Shown here piece by piece: positions 19,119 to 29,413 of a stretch of DNA of 64,000 nt; the first letter of the stretch is position 1; each line of letters begins with the position of its first letter. Made by a program: the position numbers and the translations under genes. Origin of the DNA: Rhodovulum kholense (GTDB taxonomy: Bacteria > Pseudomonadota > Alphaproteobacteria > Rhodobacterales > Rhodobacteraceae); contig NZ_QAYC01000016.1 of assembly GCF_003053725.1 (NCBI RefSeq), positions 1-64,000 of the forward strand, given 5' to 3'. The notes under the pieces are model-generated. The model did not search any database, was not told where the DNA came from, and worked only from the letters and a program-made list of their open reading frames with translations.

Positions 19119-21596
19119 GTGATATCGCTGACGAACAACCTTGTGGCCCTTGGCCGGAAGGCACGCGACAAGGCCGATGCCATCGCTCAGGCCGTGGATC
19201 TTCTGGCCGCCGCCGGAAAGATCGACCCGCGCTATGGCGACAGCATGCTGGGGCGCGAGAAGGTCGCCAACACTTTCCTGGGCAACGGCATCGCGATTCC
19301 GCATGGCTTGCCCAAGGATCGCGAGCTGATCCGCGAGACGGCGATTGCCGTGGTTCAGCTGCCCGAGGGCGTCGACTGGGGGCCCGGAGACCGCGCCCGG
19401 CTGGTGGTCGCCATCGCCGCCAAATCCGACGAGCATCTGCAGATCCTGACCAACCTGATGGATGTGCTGGGCGACCCGGCCGAGGCCGACCGGCTGGCCA
19501 CGACCGGTGAGACCGGGGACATCGTCGCGCGTCTGACCGGCGCTGCCGCCGTCCCCGCCGCCCCGCCCGCCGACGCGGGGGAGGCCTTCGGCGACGGGTT
19601 CGAGGCCACCATCGCCGGGGCGCATGGGTTGCATGCGCGGCCGGCGACCGCGCTTGTGGACATCGCCAAGGGTTTCAAGGCGGAAATCCGCGTCGCGCAC
19701 GGCGACAAGACTGGCAACGCGAAAAGTCTGATTTCGCTTTTGGGACTGGGTGTTGCCGGGGGCGGGCGCATCCGCGCCACTGCCCGGGGGCCGGATGCCG
19801 ACCGGGCGCTGGCCGCGCTGAAGGCGGCCATCGAGGCGGGGCTCGATGACGAGGAAGAGGCAGGACAGGCCGCGTCCGGAACGGCTCGTGCGCCGGAGGT
19901 GTCTTATGACGGCCACATGATCGCAGGCATCGCGTCCTCGCCCGGTTTTGCCATCGCGCCGGTCTTTCGCTTCGCTCGCGAAGAGGTGGTGTTCGAGGCC
20001 AATGCGGCCGATCCGGCGGCCGAGCGCCGGCGGCTTGACGCGGTCGTCAAGACCGCCGGGCGCCAGCTTGAGGATCTTTACGAAGAGGTCTGGAAGAAAT
20101 CCGGCCCGGCCAAGGCGGGGATCTTCCGGGCGCATCAGGAATTTCTGGAGGACCCCGAGATCGTCGCAGCCGCTCAGGCGCTGATCGAGGCGGGTCGAAG
20201 CGCGCCCTTTGCCTGGAAATCCGCCTATCTCGACCGGGCCGACATGCTGGCCGCGATGCGCGATCCGGTTCTTGCGGGCCGGGCGGTCGATCTGCGCGAC
20301 GCGGGCCATCGGGTGCTGCGTCTTCTGGGTGAGGTCAAGTCTGACGCCGCCGCGCACCCGACCGAACCCTGCATTCTGGTCGCCGACGACCTGACGCCGT
20401 CGGACACGGCCGGGCTTGACCCCGCGCTGGTGCAGGGCATCTGCACCGCGAGCGGCGGGCCGACCTCGCACAGCTCGATCATCGCGCGCTCGCTCGACAT
20501 TCCGGCGGTCACCGGCGCCGGGGCCAGCGTGCTGGACATCGCCTCGGGCACGCCCGCCCTGCTGGACGGCGCGCATGGACTGCTGGTCACCGGGCCGAGC
20601 GAGGCCGATACCGGCCGCATCCGGACGGCACTGGCGGACCTGGGCAAGCAGCGCGAGATCGAGAAGCGCGACTGCTACAGGCCCGCGCTGACCACCGACG
20701 GCGTGCGGATCGAGGTCGTCGCCAATATCAGCGACACCGGCGAGGCGCGGGCGGCGGTCGATGCGGGCGGCGAGGGCGTGGGCCTTTTGCGTACCGAGTT
20801 CCTGTTCCTGAACCGTCCCGATGCCCCCAGCGAGGAGGAGCAGGTCGAGATTTATGCCGCGATGATAGAGGCGCTGAACGGGCTGCCGATCATCGTGCGC
20901 ACGCTGGATGTGGGCGGCGACAAGGCGATCCCTTATCTGCGGATGCCCGCCGAAGAGAACCCGTTTCTGGGCGAGCGCGGCATTCGCTTCTGCCTCAGCC
21001 ACGAAGAGATCTTCCGCACCCAGCTGCGCGCGATCTACCGCGCGTCGGCGCGGGGGCCGGTGCGGATCATGTTCCCGATGGTGGCCATGACCGGAGAGCT
21101 TGACCGGGCGCTGGCCATCGCCACGGAGGTGCGCCGCGAGATCGGCGCCAAGGAGGTCGAGACCGGCATCATGATCGAGGTACCCTCGGCGGTGATGATG
21201 GCGCGGGAACTGGCGCAGCGGGTGGATTTCTTCTCGATCGGGACCAACGATCTGACCCAGTACGTGCTGGCGATGGACCGGATGCATCCGGTTCTGGCCC
21301 GCCATGCCGACGGGCTGCAGCCGGCGGTGCTGCGGATGATCGACCTGACGGTCAAGGCCGCCCGGGCCGAGGAGATCTGGGTCGGCGCCTGCGGCGGGAT
21401 CGCGGGCGACCCGCTGGGGGCGACGATTCTCAGCGGGCTCGGGGTTGTGGAGCTCAGCGTCTCGATCCCGTCCATCGCCGCGGTCAAGGCGCAGCTGCGC
21501 CGCCAGTCGATGGCCGAGAACCGCAAGCTGGCCGAGCGCGCGCTGGCCTGTCCGGACGCTGGCGCCGTGCGCGCGCTGGGCCGGGGGGGCGCATGA
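19119..21596 (+). CDS. fruB: Fructose PTS multiphosphoryl protein (EIIA-HPr-EI fusion)
   Basis: 825 residues with three phosphotransfer modules in order: EIIA-Fru (about 1-145, H62 in IAIPHGLP), HPr (about 158-245, H172 in GLHARPA) and Enzyme I (about 265-820, H451 in GGPTSHSSIIARS, PEP-binding GVGLLRTEFLF and DFFSIGTNDLTQY). It passes phosphate from PEP to FruA. The EIIA-HPr-EI arrangement is known from the Rhodobacter fructose system. The start is GTG 19119 after GGGGAGG. The stop overlaps the fruK ATG (ATGA), so translation is coupled. Confidence 0.95.
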   Translation: MISLTNNLVALGRKARDKADAIAQAVDLLAAAGKIDPRYGDSMLGREKVANTFLGNGIAIPHGLPKDRELIRETAIAVVQLPEGVDWGPGDRARLVVAIAAKSDEHLQILTNLMDVLGDPAEADRLATTGETGDIVARLTGAAAVPAAPPADAGEAFGDGFEATIAGAHGLHARPATALVDIAKGFKAEIRVAHGDKTGNAKSLISLLGLGVAGGGRIRATARGPDADRALAALKAAIEAGLDDEEEAGQAASGTARAPEVSYDGHMIAGIASSPGFAIAPVFRFAREEVVFEANAADPAAERRRLDAVVKTAGRQLEDLYEEVWKKSGPAKAGIFRAHQEFLEDPEIVAAAQALIEAGRSAPFAWKSAYLDRADMLAAMRDPVLAGRAVDLRDAGHRVLRLLGEVKSDAAAHPTEPCILVADDLTPSDTAGLDPALVQGICTASGGPTSHSSIIARSLDIPAVTGAGASVLDIASGTPALLDGAHGLLVTGPSEADTGRIRTALADLGKQREIEKRDCYRPALTTDGVRIEVVANISDTGEARAAVDAGGEGVGLLRTEFLFLNRPDAPSEEEQVEIYAAMIEALNGLPIIVRTLDVGGDKAIPYLRMPAEENPFLGERGIRFCLSHEEIFRTQLRAIYRASARGPVRIMFPMVAMTGELDRALAIATEVRREIGAKEVETGIMIEVPSAVMMARELAQRVDFFSIGTNDLTQYVLAMDRMHPVLARHADGLQPAVLRMIDLTVKAARAEEIWVGACGGIAGDPLGATILSGLGVVELSVSIPSIAAVKAQLRRQSMAENRKLAERALACPDAGAVRALGRGGA

Positions 21597-22531
21597 CGCG
21601 GATCGCGGCCGTCTCGCTCAATTCCGCGGTCGATCAGACGGTGCGCGTGCCGCGCTTTGCCGTCGATGCGGTGAACCGGGTCGAGGCCTCGCGTGTCGAT
21701 GCCGGCGGCAAGGGGATCAACGTCGCCTCGTTCCTGGCGCATCTGGGGCATGAGGTGACGGTCACGGGCTTTCTCGGGCGCGAGAATGCCGCGCTTTTCG
21801 AGCGGCACTTCGCGCAGACCGGGATCGGGGATGCCTGCCTGCGGCTCGACGGGGCGACCCGGACCAATGTCAAGATCGTCGATCCGGTCCTCGATCAGGT
21901 GACCGACCTCAACTTCCCCGGCATATCGGCCGGCCCCGAGGCGCTGGAGGGCGTCGGACGCGCGCTGGGCGCGCTGCTGGAGGCGGGGCTCGACTGGGTC
22001 GCGCTGTGCGGCAGCCTGCCCGAGGGGCTTCCGCCCGAAACCTATGCCGGGCTGATCCGGCAGGCGCGGGAAAAGGGCGCGCGGGTCGCACTCGATACCA
22101 GCGGCGCGCCGCTTGCGGCCGCCCTGTCCGCCGGGCCCGACATCATCAAGCCCAACATCGCCGAGCTTGGCGCGCTTCTGGGCCGTCCGCTGGCCGGGCG
22201 CGACGAGGCGGTCGCCGCCGCGCGCGAGATTGTGGCGGGCGGGGTCGGTCTTGTCGCGGTCTCGATGGGGGCCGAGGGCGCGGTGCTGGTCACCCGCGAC
22301 GCATCCCTTTGCGCGGTCCCGCCCGGGATCGAGGTTGCCAGCACGGTGGGCGCGGGCGATGCGATGGTGGCGGGGCTGATCCATGCCGCGACGCGCGGGC
22401 TGGACCTGGCCGAAACCGCGCGTCTGGCCACGGCGGTGTCGCTGGGCGCGCTGGGCGAGATCGGCCCGCACCTGCCCCCCATCGACCGGATCGAAGACCT
22501 TATGGCGGCGGTCGGCATCGGCGCGGCCTGA
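21593..22531 (+). CDS. fruK: 1-phosphofructokinase
   Basis: 312 residues of the PfkB family. [17 protein letters not shown] is the N-terminal substrate motif; [10 protein letters not shown] near residue 250 is the PfkB signature with the catalytic aspartate. It phosphorylates fructose 1-phosphate, the product of FruAB, to fructose 1,6-bisphosphate. It lies between fruB (4-base overlap) and fruA (26-base gap) in the classical order. Confidence 0.95.
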   Translation: MTRIAAVSLNSAVDQTVRVPRFAVDAVNRVEASRVDAGGKGINVASFLAHLGHEVTVTGFLGRENAALFERHFAQTGIGDACLRLDGATRTNVKIVDPVLDQVTDLNFPGISAGPEALEGVGRALGALLEAGLDWVALCGSLPEGLPPETYAGLIRQAREKGARVALDTSGAPLAAALSAGPDIIKPNIAELGALLGRPLAGRDEAVAAAREIVAGGVGLVAVSMGAEGAVLVTRDASLCAVPPGIEVASTVGAGDAMVAGLIHAATRGLDLAETARLATAVSLGALGEIGPHLPPIDRIEDLMAAVGIGAA

Positions 22532-22557
22532 AGCAACGTCACAGCGGGAGGAGACCC

Positions 22558-24336
22558 ATGACGAAAATCGTTGCCGTGACGGCCTGCCCTACGGGAATCG
22601 CGCATACCCACATGGCGGCCGAGGCGCTGGAAGAGACCGCGCGGCTTGCGGGTCATGACATCCGGGTCGAGCGGCAAAGCGCGCAGGGCGTCGAGCGCGC
22701 CCTGACCGCAGACGAGATCGCTGCGGCCGACGTGGTCCTGATCGCGGCCGACATCCATGTCGATGCGGTGCGCTTCGCGGGCAAGCCGATCTGCGCGACC
22801 TCGACCAGCCGGGCGATCCGCGACACCGCGGGGGTGATCGACGCGGCGCTGGCCGCGCTGGCCGACGCTCCGGCGCAGGAGACGCCCGCTGCCGCATCCG
22901 CACCCGCTGCCGCCGCGCCTGCCGGGCTGAAGGTGGTGGCGGTGACCTCCTGCCCCACGGGCATCGCCCACACCTTCATGGCGGCCGACGGGCTGAAGAA
23001 AGCGGCCCAGGCGAGGGGCTACGAGATCGCGGTCGAGACCCAGGGCTCGGTCGGGTCCCAGAATGCCCTGACCGAGGCGCAGATCGCCGAGGCCGATCTG
23101 GTGGTGATCGCGGCCGACACCCATGTGGATGACACCCGGTTCCGGGGCAAGAAGGTCTACCGCACCAGCGTCGGCGCCGCGGTCAAGCGGGCGGCGGAGG
23201 TGCTGGACGAGGCGCTGGCCGAGGGCGAGATCCTCGGCGGGGCCGGGGCGGGCGAGGCGGGCTATGCCGACACGGTCCGACAGGCCAAGGCCGCGCGCAA
23301 GGCCTCGCAGGGCACTGGCCCCTATCAGCATCTGCTGACCGGCGTGTCCTACATGCTGCCCATCGTGGTCGCCGGCGGGCTTCTGATCGCGCTGTCCTTC
23401 GTCTTCGGTATCAACGCCTTCGAGGAAGAGGGCACGCTGCCCGCCGCGCTGATGTCCATTGGCGGCGGCGCGGCCTTCCAGCTGATGGTGCCGGTGCTGG
23501 CAGGGTTCATCGCCTATTCCATCGCCGACCGGCCCGGCCTGACGCCGGGGCTGATCGGCGGCATGCTGGCGATCAACCTTCAGGCGGGTTTTCTGGGCGG
23601 CATCGTGGCGGGCTTTCTGGCGGGCTACACCGCGCGCTGGCTGCGCGACACGATCCGGCTGCCGCAGACGCTTGAGGGCCTCAAGCCGGTGCTGATCCTG
23701 CCGCTGCTGTCTACCCTGATCACCGGTCTCGTGATGGTCTATGTCGTCGGCACGCCGGTCGCCGCGATCCTTGCGGCGATGACCGATTTCCTTCAGGGGC
23801 TCGGCACCACCAACGCGCTGGCCTTCGGGCTGATCCTCGGCGGCATGATGGCCATCGACATGGGCGGACCGATCAACAAGGCGGCCTATACCTTCGCGGT
23901 CGGTCTGCTGACCTCGGAAACCTATGCGCCGATGGCAGCGGTGATGGCGGCGGGCATGACGCCGCCGCTGGGCCTCGCGCTGGCCACGCTGGTCGCGCGC
24001 AACCGGTTCAGCCCCGAAGAACGCAAGGCGGGCGGGGCGGCTGCGGTGCTGGGGCTGTCCTTCATCACCGAGGGCGCCATTCCCTTCGCCGCCAAGGACC
24101 CGACCCGCGTCATTCCGGCCATCGTGGTGGGCTCGGCCATCACCGGCGCCCTGTCGATGCTGCTGGGCTGCAAGCTGGTGGCGCCCCATGGCGGGATCTT
24201 CGTCCTCGCGATCCCGAATGCGGTAACGAACCTCGTCGGCTATGCCGTCGCCATCTTGGTGGGGACGCTGGTCACGACGGCGCTGCTGGCGGTGCTGAAG
24301 CGGCCCATCGCCCGGCAGGCTTCGTCACCGGCCTGA
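22558..24336 (+). CDS. fruA: Fructose PTS permease, EIIB'-EIIB-EIIC
   Basis: 592 residues. Two EIIB-type domains stand in tandem: the first with C10 ([16 protein letters not shown]) and the second with C132 ([16 protein letters not shown]), followed by a membrane EIIC domain (about 250-585) with [15 protein letters not shown] and FITEGAIPF. It imports fructose while phosphorylating it at C1. In known FruA proteins the second domain is the catalytic one and the first helps docking. Both cysteines are retained here. ATG 22558 follows GGGAGGAG. Confidence 0.95.
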   Translation: MTKIVAVTACPTGIAHTHMAAEALEETARLAGHDIRVERQSAQGVERALTADEIAAADVVLIAADIHVDAVRFAGKPICATSTSRAIRDTAGVIDAALAALADAPAQETPAAASAPAAAAPAGLKVVAVTSCPTGIAHTFMAADGLKKAAQARGYEIAVETQGSVGSQNALTEAQIAEADLVVIAADTHVDDTRFRGKKVYRTSVGAAVKRAAEVLDEALAEGEILGGAGAGEAGYADTVRQAKAARKASQGTGPYQHLLTGVSYMLPIVVAGGLLIALSFVFGINAFEEEGTLPAALMSIGGGAAFQLMVPVLAGFIAYSIADRPGLTPGLIGGMLAINLQAGFLGGIVAGFLAGYTARWLRDTIRLPQTLEGLKPVLILPLLSTLITGLVMVYVVGTPVAAILAAMTDFLQGLGTTNALAFGLILGGMMAIDMGGPINKAAYTFAVGLLTSETYAPMAAVMAAGMTPPLGLALATLVARNRFSPEERKAGGAAAVLGLSFITEGAIPFAAKDPTRVIPAIVVGSAITGALSMLLGCKLVAPHGGIFVLAIPNAVTNLVGYAVAILVGTLVTTALLAVLKRPIARQASSPA

Positions 24337-24565
24337 GTACCTTATGGCCCGCCGCACTCGACCGATCGCCGTCATGACTGAGCGGTTTGGACCTCCGCCG
24401 CTTCACGAAAAGCGGTGACGATCTGGGTGAGGCGCGCACGCGCCCCGCTGGCGGATGCTGCGGGGACCGAAGCCTTGCTCGAATCGGACAGCCAGCGCGA
24501 TCACCCGAGCTTCCTCGAAGCACCGGCGAAGGTCATGGACGGCTGAAAATGAGGGGGTTCTTTGC

Positions 24566-24605
24566 GGCTTGAGATTTCGAAAATCTCCAAGCCCTTGATT
24601 TTATT
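24566..24605 (+). terminator. Terminator downstream of fruA; rest of 24337-24604 holds no gene
   Basis: GGCTTGAGATTT pairs with AAATCTCCAAGCC (one bulged base) across a short loop at 24566-24593, followed on the plus strand by CTTGATTTTATT. This fits an intrinsic terminator for the fru operon, and read the other way it could end the tRNA-Pro transcript. The preceding ~230 bases after the fruA stop show no convincing gene or repeat. Confidence 0.65.
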
Positions 24606-24681
24606 GGTCGGAGTGAGAGGATTCGAACCTCCGGCCCCTGCCTCCCGAAGACAGTGCTCTACCAGGCTGAGCTACACTCCG
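24605..24681 (-). tRNA. tRNA-Pro (anticodon CGG)
   Basis: The minus strand gives a full cloverleaf: acceptor CGGAGTG/CACTCCG, anticodon loop TTCGGGA with CGG (reads CCG), T loop TTCGAAT, discriminator A and encoded CCA at the 3' end. 77 bases. Confidence 0.94.
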
Positions 24682-24696
24682 ACCGCGTGACGGGGG

Positions 24697-24724
24697 ACTT
24701 AACGCGGTCCGCAGGCTTTGGCAA
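24697..24724 (-). promoter_or_regulatory. Probable promoter of tRNA-Pro
   Basis: On the minus strand TTGCCA (24719-24724) and TTAAGT (24697-24702) are spaced by 16 bases, with the -10 box 15 bases before the tRNA. Confidence 0.45.
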
Positions 24725-24728
24725 GAGG

Positions 24729-25679
24729 TCATTCCGGGGTCTCTTCGACACCCAGAAGCACCGGGTCCGGGGCGACTCCGGCGCGGTCGGTGGCATGAAG
24801 CGCGGGCTGGTTTTCCGAGACCTGCGCGCGGCCTTCGCGCAGGAACACGATCGAGCCGCTGGTCGCGATCACGGCCGCGCCGATCAGCGTGGCGGCATCC
24901 GGAATCTCGTCGAAGACCAGATAGCCGATCAGCACCGCCCAGATCATCTGCGAATATTGCATCGGCGCCACCGTCGCCGCCTCGGAGGCGCGATAGGCGT
25001 TTATCATCAGCCACATGGCGCTCAGCGCCCCGATGGCGACCAGCGCCATGGCGCCCAGATGGGCGACCGGCATCGGCCGGTAGACGACCGGCAGCAGGCA
25101 GCCCATCAAGACCACGTTGGCCAGGAGCGGATAGAGCAACAGCACCACGCTGCGTTCCTCGTTGCCGATCTTGCGCACGATCACCGAGACCAGCGCGCTG
25201 CTGCCCGCCGAGATGAGGGCGGCGAGATGGCCGAAGCTCAGGTCCGACGTGCCCCAGGGGCGCAGCACGATCAACACGCCGATCAGCCCCAGCACCACCG
25301 CCGCCCAGCGCCGGGGGCCGACTCGTTCGCCGAGGATCGGCACCGAGAGCGCGGTGATGATCAGCGGTGTCGAGAAGATGATCGCGTAGGTTTCGGCCAG
25401 GGGAATCGCCGAGAAGGCATAAAACGCCATCAGGATGTTCAGCATCACCGCGACGGTGCGCAGCGCGGTCCAGCCCGGGCGGCGCGGCCAGAGGCTGCCG
25501 CCCTCGCCCTCGCGGATCAGGATCAGCGTGATCAGCGGAAAGCCCAGAAGCGCGCTGAAGAAAAGGATCTGGATCGCGTCGTAATGGGCGCCGAGCCCCT
25601 TCACCACGGCATCGTGGCAGGAATAGACGGCGAAACCTGCCAGCGCGAACCCCGCGCCCCGGGCAGTCGATGCGGCCAT
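24729..25679 (-). CDS. EamA/DMT-superfamily transporter
   Basis: 316 residues with about ten predicted membrane helices arranged as two EamA halves; the characteristic FYAFSAIPLAETYAIIFSTPLIITAL ends the first half (helices 3-4, shown here in shortened form by its core IPLAETYAII) and the second half repeats the pattern around APMQYSQMIWAVLIGYLVF. Members export or import small metabolites such as amino acids; the substrate is unknown. ATG 25679 is chosen though the frame is open to 25721. It stands alone between tRNA-Pro and leuB. Confidence 0.88.
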   Translation of the reverse strand: MAASTARGAGFALAGFAVYSCHDAVVKGLGAHYDAIQILFFSALLGFPLITLILIREGEGGSLWPRRPGWTALRTVAVMLNILMAFYAFSAIPLAETYAIIFSTPLIITALSVPILGERVGPRRWAAVVLGLIGVLIVLRPWGTSDLSFGHLAALISAGSSALVSVIVRKIGNEERSVVLLLYPLLANVVLMGCLLPVVYRPMPVAHLGAMALVAIGALSAMWLMINAYRASEAATVAPMQYSQMIWAVLIGYLVFDEIPDAATLIGAAVIATSGSIVFLREGRAQVSENQPALHATDRAGVAPDPVLLGVEETPE

Positions 25680-25799
25680 GGGACATGCTCGTGAGAGACT
25701 TGCCCGACCACCCTTCGGCATTTGCCGTCAGGGTTCAAGCCCGGTCGCGCCGGGGCCGATGGCAGGGCGCGCCCGGGACGCGCCCTGCCATCGGCCGGA

Positions 25800-26903
25800 T
25801 CAGAGGCTCGCGTCGAGCGCGGCGAGGATCGCGTCGCCCATCCGCGAGGTCGAGACCGGGGTGCCGCCCTCGGCCCCCATCAGATCGGCGGTGCGGACGC
25901 CGTCTGCCAGCACCTTCTCGACCGCCTTTTCCAGACGGGTCGCCTCGGCGCCTTCGTCGAAGGAATAGCGCAGCGCCATGGCAAAGCTCAGGATGCAGGC
26001 GATCGGGTTGGCCTTGCCCTGACCCGCGATGTCGGGGGCCGAGCCGTGAACGGGTTCGTACATCGCCTTGGGCCGGCCGTTTTCCATCGGTGCGCCGAGG
26101 CTGGCCGAGGGCAGCATGCCCAGCGAGCCGGTCAGCATCGCGGCCACGTCCGACAGCAGGTCGCCGAAGAGATTGTCGGTCAGGATCACGTCGAACTGTT
26201 TCGGCCAGCGGCAAAGCTGCATGCCGCCCGCATCGGCGTACATGTGGCTGAGCTCGACATCGGGATAGCTTTCGTCATGGACCTTCTGGACCACCTCGCG
26301 CCAGAGGATGCCCGATTCCATCACATTGGCCTTCTCCATCGAGCAGACCTTGTTGCCGCGCTTCCGCGCCAGCTCAAAGGCCGAACGCGCTACGCGGTCG
26401 ATCTCGGCTTCGGTATAGCGCTGGGTGTTCAGGCCGACGCGCTGGCCGCCTTCCTCGATGATGCCGCGGGGCTCGCCGAAATAGATGCCCGAGGTCAGCT
26501 CGCGCACGATCATGATGTCGAGCCCCGAGACCACGTCGCGTTTCAGCGACGAGAAATCGGCCAGCGCGTCGAAGCATTGCGCGGGGCGGAGGTTGGCGAA
26601 AAGATCCATCTCCTTGCGGAGCCGCAGCAGGCCGCGCTCGGGCTTCAGGCTGAAATCGAGTTTGTCGTATTGCGGGCCGCCGACCGCGCCCAGAAGCACC
26701 GCGTCGACCTCTTGCGCCTTGGCCATGGTGGCATCCGACAGCGGCTTGCCATGGGCGTCATAGGCCGCGCCGCCGACCAGATCCTCGGTCACGTCGAACT
26801 TGAGGTCGCGTTTCGTGCCGTACCAGTCGATGATCCGGTGGACCTCGGCCATCACCTCGGGGCCGATGCCGTCGCCGGGCAGGATCAGAAGCGTGTTCGT
26901 CAT
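25800..26903 (-). CDS. leuB: 3-isopropylmalate dehydrogenase
   Basis: 367 residues, normal for LeuB, which oxidises and decarboxylates 3-isopropylmalate to 2-ketoisocaproate with NAD. Family motifs: [10 protein letters not shown] at the N-terminus, [17 protein letters not shown], the [14 protein letters not shown] loop with the substrate arginine, [10 protein letters not shown] and NLFGDLLSD (metal aspartates) and [13 protein letters not shown] near the C-terminus. It is the last of the three leu genes on this strand; an exported protein gene lies between it and leuD. Confidence 0.96.
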   Translation of the reverse strand: MTNTLLILPGDGIGPEVMAEVHRIIDWYGTKRDLKFDVTEDLVGGAAYDAHGKPLSDATMAKAQEVDAVLLGAVGGPQYDKLDFSLKPERGLLRLRKEMDLFANLRPAQCFDALADFSSLKRDVVSGLDIMIVRELTSGIYFGEPRGIIEEGGQRVGLNTQRYTEAEIDRVARSAFELARKRGNKVCSMEKANVMESGILWREVVQKVHDESYPDVELSHMYADAGGMQLCRWPKQFDVILTDNLFGDLLSDVAAMLTGSLGMLPSASLGAPMENGRPKAMYEPVHGSAPDIAGQGKANPIACILSFAMALRYSFDEGAEATRLEKAVEKVLADGVRTADLMGAEGGTPVSTSRMGDAILAALDASL

Positions 26904-26961
26904 ATGCGGATGTCCTTGTCGTGAAGGGTTGAAATCGGGGTAGCGGGCCGGATTTGGCCCG

Positions 26962-28062
26962 TCAAGGCAGGGCGAGATCCGCCCAGACGAGGCGGTGGCG
27001 CGAGGCCGTGCGGACCGTTTCGGCCAGCGGGCCGGCGGCGGGCCAGAAGACGCCCGCGCCGGTGACGGGGATCGCGGCAGAGGGCAGAACGTAATCGACG
27101 CGCAGGTTCCCGGGGCTGTTGTCGTCCCATTCGGCGGTGTCGCGGGCCGGCACGCCCCGCTGGGCGGCGTTGGCGCCGGTTTGCGGCGCGGCGGCGGCGC
27201 CCGCGCTTTCGGGCAGGGGATCGGTCAGGCGCGGATCGGCCAGGAAGGCCCGCATCGCGGCGCTGCGCCCGTGGCCATCCTCGGGGTCGAGATTGGCATC
27301 GCCCAGAACCACAAAGGGGCCATCGGGCGGCGGCAGATCCAGCGCGCCGTCGAGATAGAGCGTCCAGAGCCGAAGCTCGTCGCGGTTTCGCAGCCCGTTG
27401 CGGTCCTCTGGGCCGTCGAAGACGGGCGGCGTGGCATGGAAGGTCAGCAGGTGCAGGACGGTGCCGCCCAGATCGACCGGCACGTCCCAATGCCCGGTGG
27501 TCGAGAGGCGCTGCACCGCCTGCGCCTCGGGCGAGGGGAAGGGGGCGCCGTCAGTCTCGGGCAGGGTCGCGCCGGGCAGGTCGCGCCAGAGTAGCGCCGA
27601 GAAATCGCGCACCTCTTCGGTCAGGATGGGAAAGCGCGACAGGATCGCCATGCCGTCCTGTCCGGCGAAATAGCCAAAGCCCTGGGCATCGCCCGGCCCG
27701 CCCGTGCGGCCGTCCCCGTCGAGATCGAGGCCGCTGCGCAGACCGGTATTGGGGCTCAGTGCAAAGCGATGGGGATAGTCCAGATCGCGGGCGCGCAGCA
27801 GATCCGCCAGCGCTGTCAGCGCCAGCCCGTCGAGGTCGTAATCGATCCCCTGCAGCGCGAGGATGTCGGGCCGGGCGGCGGCGATCACCTCGACCACCGC
27901 CGCCACCTGGTCGTCCTTGCGCGACAGGATATCGCGCAACAAAAGCCCCGGCCCCTTGCGGGAGAGCTCGGCGTTATAGCTGGCCACGCGCAGATCGGCT
28001 GCGGCGGGAAGGGCAAGAAAGACGGCAAGCAGGCCCGGCACGAACGCGGCGGGCCTGCGCAT
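26962..28062 (-). CDS. Exported endonuclease/exonuclease/phosphatase-fold protein with altered active site
   Basis: 366 residues with a signal peptide ending LPAAA. The EEP fold is recognisable from ASYNAEL (usually SYNxxxL), [13 protein letters not shown] (the GDxN motif) and LRVDYVLPS. However the metal-binding glutamate of the usual LQEVD is glycine here (LALQGIDYD), and the catalytic aspartate of the usual SDH motif is arginine ([12 protein letters not shown]). Activity as a nuclease or phosphatase is therefore doubtful. The gene lies 5 bases after leuD and 58 before leuB, co-directional with both. Cell location would be periplasmic. Confidence 0.8.
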   Translation of the reverse strand: MRRPAAFVPGLLAVFLALPAAADLRVASYNAELSRKGPGLLLRDILSRKDDQVAAVVEVIAAARPDILALQGIDYDLDGLALTALADLLRARDLDYPHRFALSPNTGLRSGLDLDGDGRTGGPGDAQGFGYFAGQDGMAILSRFPILTEEVRDFSALLWRDLPGATLPETDGAPFPSPEAQAVQRLSTTGHWDVPVDLGGTVLHLLTFHATPPVFDGPEDRNGLRNRDELRLWTLYLDGALDLPPPDGPFVVLGDANLDPEDGHGRSAAMRAFLADPRLTDPLPESAGAAAAPQTGANAAQRGVPARDTAEWDDNSPGNLRVDYVLPSAAIPVTGAGVFWPAAGPLAETVRTASRHRLVWADLALP

Positions 28063-28067
28063 CCGGG

Positions 28068-28673
28068 TCAGACCCAGGGCCGGTCCTGGGCCATCTTCGA
28101 CTCGAAGCCGTCGATGGCGGTCGCCTTGTTGAGCGTCAGGCCGATATCGTCGAGCCCTTCCAGCAGGCAGTGCTTGCGGAACGGGTCGACCTCGAAGGCA
28201 ATCTCGACCCCGTCCGAGGTGGTGATCGTCTGGTTTTCCAGATCGACCGTCATCCGGGCATTGGCGCCCTTCTCGGCATCCTTCATCAGGATGTCGACCT
28301 GCTCTTGCGGCAGCGGGATCGGCAGGATGCCATTCTTGAAGCAGTTGTTGAAGAAGATGTCGGCAAAGCTGGGTGCGATCACGCAGCGGATGCCGAAATC
28401 CTTGATCGCCCAGGGGGCGTGTTCGCGCGAGGACCCGCAGCCGAAATTGTCGCCCGCGACAAGGATCTGGGTCTCGCGATAGGCGGGCTTGTTCAGCACG
28501 AAATCGGGGTTTTCATTGCCGTCCTGATCGTAGCGCATCTCGTCGAACAGGTTCACCCCCAGCCCCTCGCGCTTGATCGTCTTGAGGTACTGCTTGGGGA
28601 TGATCATGTCGGTGTCGATGTTGACCAGATCCAGCGGCGCGGCGATGCCGGTGAGCTTCTCGAACTTTTCCAT
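28068..28673 (-). CDS. leuD: 3-isopropylmalate dehydratase small subunit
   Basis: 201 residues. LeuD pairs with LeuC to isomerise 2-isopropylmalate to 3-isopropylmalate. Typical sequence: [30 protein letters not shown] (the mobile-loop signature) and [20 protein letters not shown]. Start ATG 28673 follows GGAGATC. It lies after an HdeD-type gene rather than directly after leuC. Confidence 0.96.
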   Translation of the reverse strand: MEKFEKLTGIAAPLDLVNIDTDMIIPKQYLKTIKREGLGVNLFDEMRYDQDGNENPDFVLNKPAYRETQILVAGDNFGCGSSREHAPWAIKDFGIRCVIAPSFADIFFNNCFKNGILPIPLPQEQVDILMKDAEKGANARMTVDLENQTITTSDGVEIAFEVDPFRKHCLLEGLDDIGLTLNKATAIDGFESKMAQDRPWV

Positions 28674-28732
28674 TCGTCTCAGATCTCCTAGCGCCTTCCG
28701 CGCCGCCCCCGGGGTCCGGTCAGGCGGTCGCG

Positions 28733-29266
28733 TCAGGCAGGTGTTTCAACATGGCGGGGCCGCCGCGCGGCGATCCCGAAGGCCATCAGCCCGATCCCGT
28801 CCAGAAGCAGCTCGAGCCCGACCAGCATCCCCAGAAGCGTGGTGGCCGCGGCGAAGAAGTTCGAGAAGATCAGGACCCCGATCAGGATGGATGCCGCCCC
28901 GGTCAGAAGCAGCAGCCAGAAAAGGCCGGTGTCGCGGAAGGTGAAGGACAGCATCAGGCGCATGGCCCCCATCACGACGAAGAGAAGCCCCAGCAGCAGC
29001 GTCATCCAGGCCGCGCCGACCAGCGGGTTGATCAGGATCGACAGGCCCGCCAGCAGGAACAGAATGCCGACGAAGCCGTTGAGCCAGCGGTGACTGTCGG
29101 GTCCGCCCCGCATCACCGTGATCATCTGGATCAGACCGGCGAGCAGAAAGACGATGCCGACGATCTGGGTGGCCGCGATGGTGGCGGCGAAGGGGTTGGC
29201 CAGCGCCACGATCCCGCCGATCAGCAGCACGACGCCGATCAGCGTGTAGATGAGCCAGTTTCTCAT
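28733..29266 (-). CDS. HdeD-family integral membrane protein
   Basis: 177 residues with about six membrane helices in three pairs ([18 protein letters not shown], then [15 protein letters not shown] and so on), the DUF308/HdeD pattern. In E. coli HdeD belongs to an acid-resistance region but its biochemical role is unknown. ATG 29266 is chosen because GGAGGTTCCC precedes it; the upstream extension to 29335 is hydrophilic and less likely. It sits between leuC and leuD on the same strand, with about 60 bases to leuD. Confidence 0.82.
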   Translation of the reverse strand: MRNWLIYTLIGVVLLIGGIVALANPFAATIAATQIVGIVFLLAGLIQMITVMRGGPDSHRWLNGFVGILFLLAGLSILINPLVGAAWMTLLLGLLFVVMGAMRLMLSFTFRDTGLFWLLLLTGAASILIGVLIFSNFFAAATTLLGMLVGLELLLDGIGLMAFGIAARRPRHVETPA

Positions 29267-29413
29267 GGGAACCTCCTCGATGTGAGAGTTTGTCTCCACA
29301 TCAACGGTCCGGGCGACCGATGGGTTCCCGCGCACGGACCCCGCCCGACGGCCGCAAGGGCCGCCTGTCTAAGGGGAGGGGTCCGGCCCGTCATTGTCTT
29401 CCGCGCCTCCGGT

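Noticed and set aside
19017-24189. Very long minus-strand frames opposite fruB and fruA
   Set aside because: They mirror the third-position GC of the fru genes and contain no family motifs.
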